From NCBI GenBank assembly GCA_013399855.1, contig VXAY01004098.1:359323-423322 (forward strand): a DNA stretch of 64,000 nt. The letters run 5' to 3'. Each line of letters starts with the position of its first letter. Positions within the stretch are counted from its first letter, which is position 1. A program made the position numbers and the translations under genes. This document shows, one piece after another, positions 62,289 through 64,000 of the stretch. Source of the stretch: Oxyruncus cristatus (lineage: Eukaryota > Chordata > Aves > Passeriformes > Cotingidae). Below the pieces are notes generated by a model, which was not told the origin of the DNA, made no database searches, and saw nothing but the letters and a program-made list of their open reading frames with translations.

Positions 62289-64000
62289 CAAAAAGTTTCT
62301 CTTCCCCTGCTCACCAGAATTTTGCAGAGACAAATTTTTACACCAACTCAGTATAAACCAATACAACCAACAATAAAAAAAAAAAGATATAAAGAACACA
62401 TTGCAGTTTCATTATCATCAGAATTTAAGTCAAAAAATTTTCTTCAAATAAATCTGAATCACAGTAAGTGCAAATTCCAGACAAGAAATGTACATCAGAA
62501 AAAAATCAGACTGCCATGAGAGGGGTATTCACACATTTCCTTTGGGCTTACTCTTCCTCAATATTTCTTGAAAATTCAGTCATGTTTTTGTAAAACAAGC
62601 ACTACATTCATGTAGCTCAACTAAAAATACCATTTCTTTTTAAGTGAGACATTAGGTAGCCTCCACAAGCTGATCACAAAACAGTGTCTTCCTCCCATCA
62701 AACATTCAGGCGAGGTAAACACAACTGAATTGCACCTTGAGTATCACGCTCCTTATGCTTGGCGTATTTGCTCTCTTGAATACCCGTGTCCTGTGCCACC
62801 AGCAAATTCTTTTTTGGCTAATTCAGATTAAAGTGACATAGCTCCCTGACACAGTGCATGTTGTCCAGGCCTTCCACACCTCAAGTGGTAAAACTCTTGC
62901 ACCATCGCCTTAAGGTTTTGATGTCAACTTTTCCTCTAGGCCTCTGAAGTCTCCAACAGAACTTGAAACTACCCAAAGCCATAAACACCGAGGATCACAC
63001 AAATTAAGTAACTACATTCTTTTTAATATATCTGTTTAAACTGTTGTAAATTTCCTACTCGAGTTTTCCCAAGTAAATACACAGGCATTAAAGAGGAAGT
63101 AAGTGGAGATGTTAAGTGGCCCATAAGGCTTATTAAGATCAAGCAGATAGGTTTAGCAATGCTGATACAACACAAAACTACTAATTTTAGAAACTCCTGG
63201 TGACCTTCCAAGACTAAATCATAGACATTTTTTTCCTTCAGAGGTTTTAAATGTTAATGCTAGATACTTTCCCATCAGCCTTAAAATATGAATACACTTA
63301 AATATATACCCTGCCTGCACACAAGATTCCAGTGACACATCCAGTGACAACAGACTGGAGTACATCCAAAAAATAAGGCTGGCCAGGCTGTAACACACCA
63401 TTCTCACTCTGATCATTTCCACTGACATAAACCAAGCTTAAAGTGGTAAAATAAAACTATTATTTTCCCTGGAGAATCACGAGACATTTTTCAAACCACA
63501 AAGTAATAGAGATACTACAATGTTAAAACAAACATAGCATTGTTGAAAGGCTGCCACAGAAGAGAAGTCTAAAGGCAAGCAGTAATGGAGAGGCAACACA
63601 GACCTGTAGAAATCCTTAGCAAAAAACAAAGTTTTGTCAGAACAACCAAGGCATTAAAGAAAATTCTGAAATCTTTAAACCTCTCTAGTCTCGACTGAAA
63701 AGCCTCACAAACATCAGCACTTCCCTGGCAACAACTTACAAACCCAACTTTCAAATAGGCAGTGGTGACACGTTTTGTTTAGTGTCAGGGCTAAAATAAA
63801 GATAAGTTTCAGGCCATTGCTCTTGGCAGTACAGAAAGACAGTATAAAAAGCACAAATGCCAGAGCAGGAGAAGCCCATCAGCACAGGAAGGGGCGGGGA
63901 AGTGAGAACAAATTCAGGTGAGTGGAGACCAGAGAAAGAAAGCAAGGCTTCTAATCAGGTTCTCCTTTAAATGGAACAACGGCATGATGTTGGGGGGGGG

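Larger units (their letters stand above)
45842..64000 (-). other. PDK3: PDK3 intron 1 (partial, at least 18 kb)
   Basis: Long, AT-rich intronic sequence ending in the TTCTAACAG acceptor of exon 2. I looked on the - strand for exon 1 (family motif RFSPSPLSIKQFLDFG) and for a CpG-rich promoter and found neither. The transcription start therefore lies past the window. Contents: one CR1 at about 56870-57280; a hairpin at 47730-47760; GC-richer patches at 47.7-48.3, 56.1-56.6 and 61.0-61.1 kb with only chance open frames; an ambiguous base at 46518; and a G9 run at the very end. Confidence 0.85.

Noticed and set aside
1..64000. CRISPR arrays, operons, phage or viral genes
   Set aside because: Splice sites, intron sizes and CR1 elements show a vertebrate nuclear genome. 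No regularly spaced repeats or viral reading frames were seen.

Overview
This is nuclear DNA from a bird. The evidence is a spliced vertebrate gene with large introns, several CR1 LINE tails of avian type (ORF2 C-terminus followed by ATTCTATG-like ends), and overall AT-rich, repeat-poor sequence. The window holds two protein-coding genes arranged tail to tail: the last coding exon of PCYT1B on the + strand and coding exons 2-11 of PDK3 on the - strand. From memory, the same convergent pair lies at human Xp22, beside POLA1 and ARX. The corresponding avian segment is expected on an autosome (chromosome 1 in chicken).

Layout. Positions 1-3961 are the end of the last PCYT1B intron. The final PCYT1B exon is 3962-4168, with a short 3'UTR and an AATAAA at 4663. 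The first ~6.3 kb looks more GC-rich than the rest. From about 4.7 to 16.2 kb I find no gene; this is intergenic sequence or distal 3'UTR. The PDK3 3'UTR runs from 17735 down to about 16.4 or 16.15 kb. PDK3 coding exons, read on the - strand, are: 45841-45700, 38412-38341, 30791-30607, 28511-28422, 26272-26195, 25464-25388, 24254-24153, 23543-23433, 19016-18903 and 17879-17736. All have canonical AG/GT boundaries and matching phases. They encode 371 residues, which with the usual 35-residue exon 1 gives 406, the human length as I recall it. Exon 1 and the promoter are not in the window, so 45842-64000 is intron 1.

The two gene products are functionally unrelated. PCYT1B makes CDP-choline for phosphatidylcholine synthesis. 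PDK3 is a mitochondrial kinase that switches off pyruvate dehydrogenase. Their pairing reflects conserved synteny rather than a pathway.

Repeats are few: CR1 fragments near 22.2, 23.7, 26.9 (nested in an older CR1), 31.8 and 56.9 kb, plus homopolymers, small tandem duplications and hairpins. I saw no RNA gene, CRISPR array, viral gene or novel multi-gene system. The most interesting non-genic signals are an AT-rich, octamer-containing, hairpin-rich block near 0.7-0.9 kb, a pair of Pumilio-type sites in the PDK3 3'UTR, and the nested CR1 insertion.
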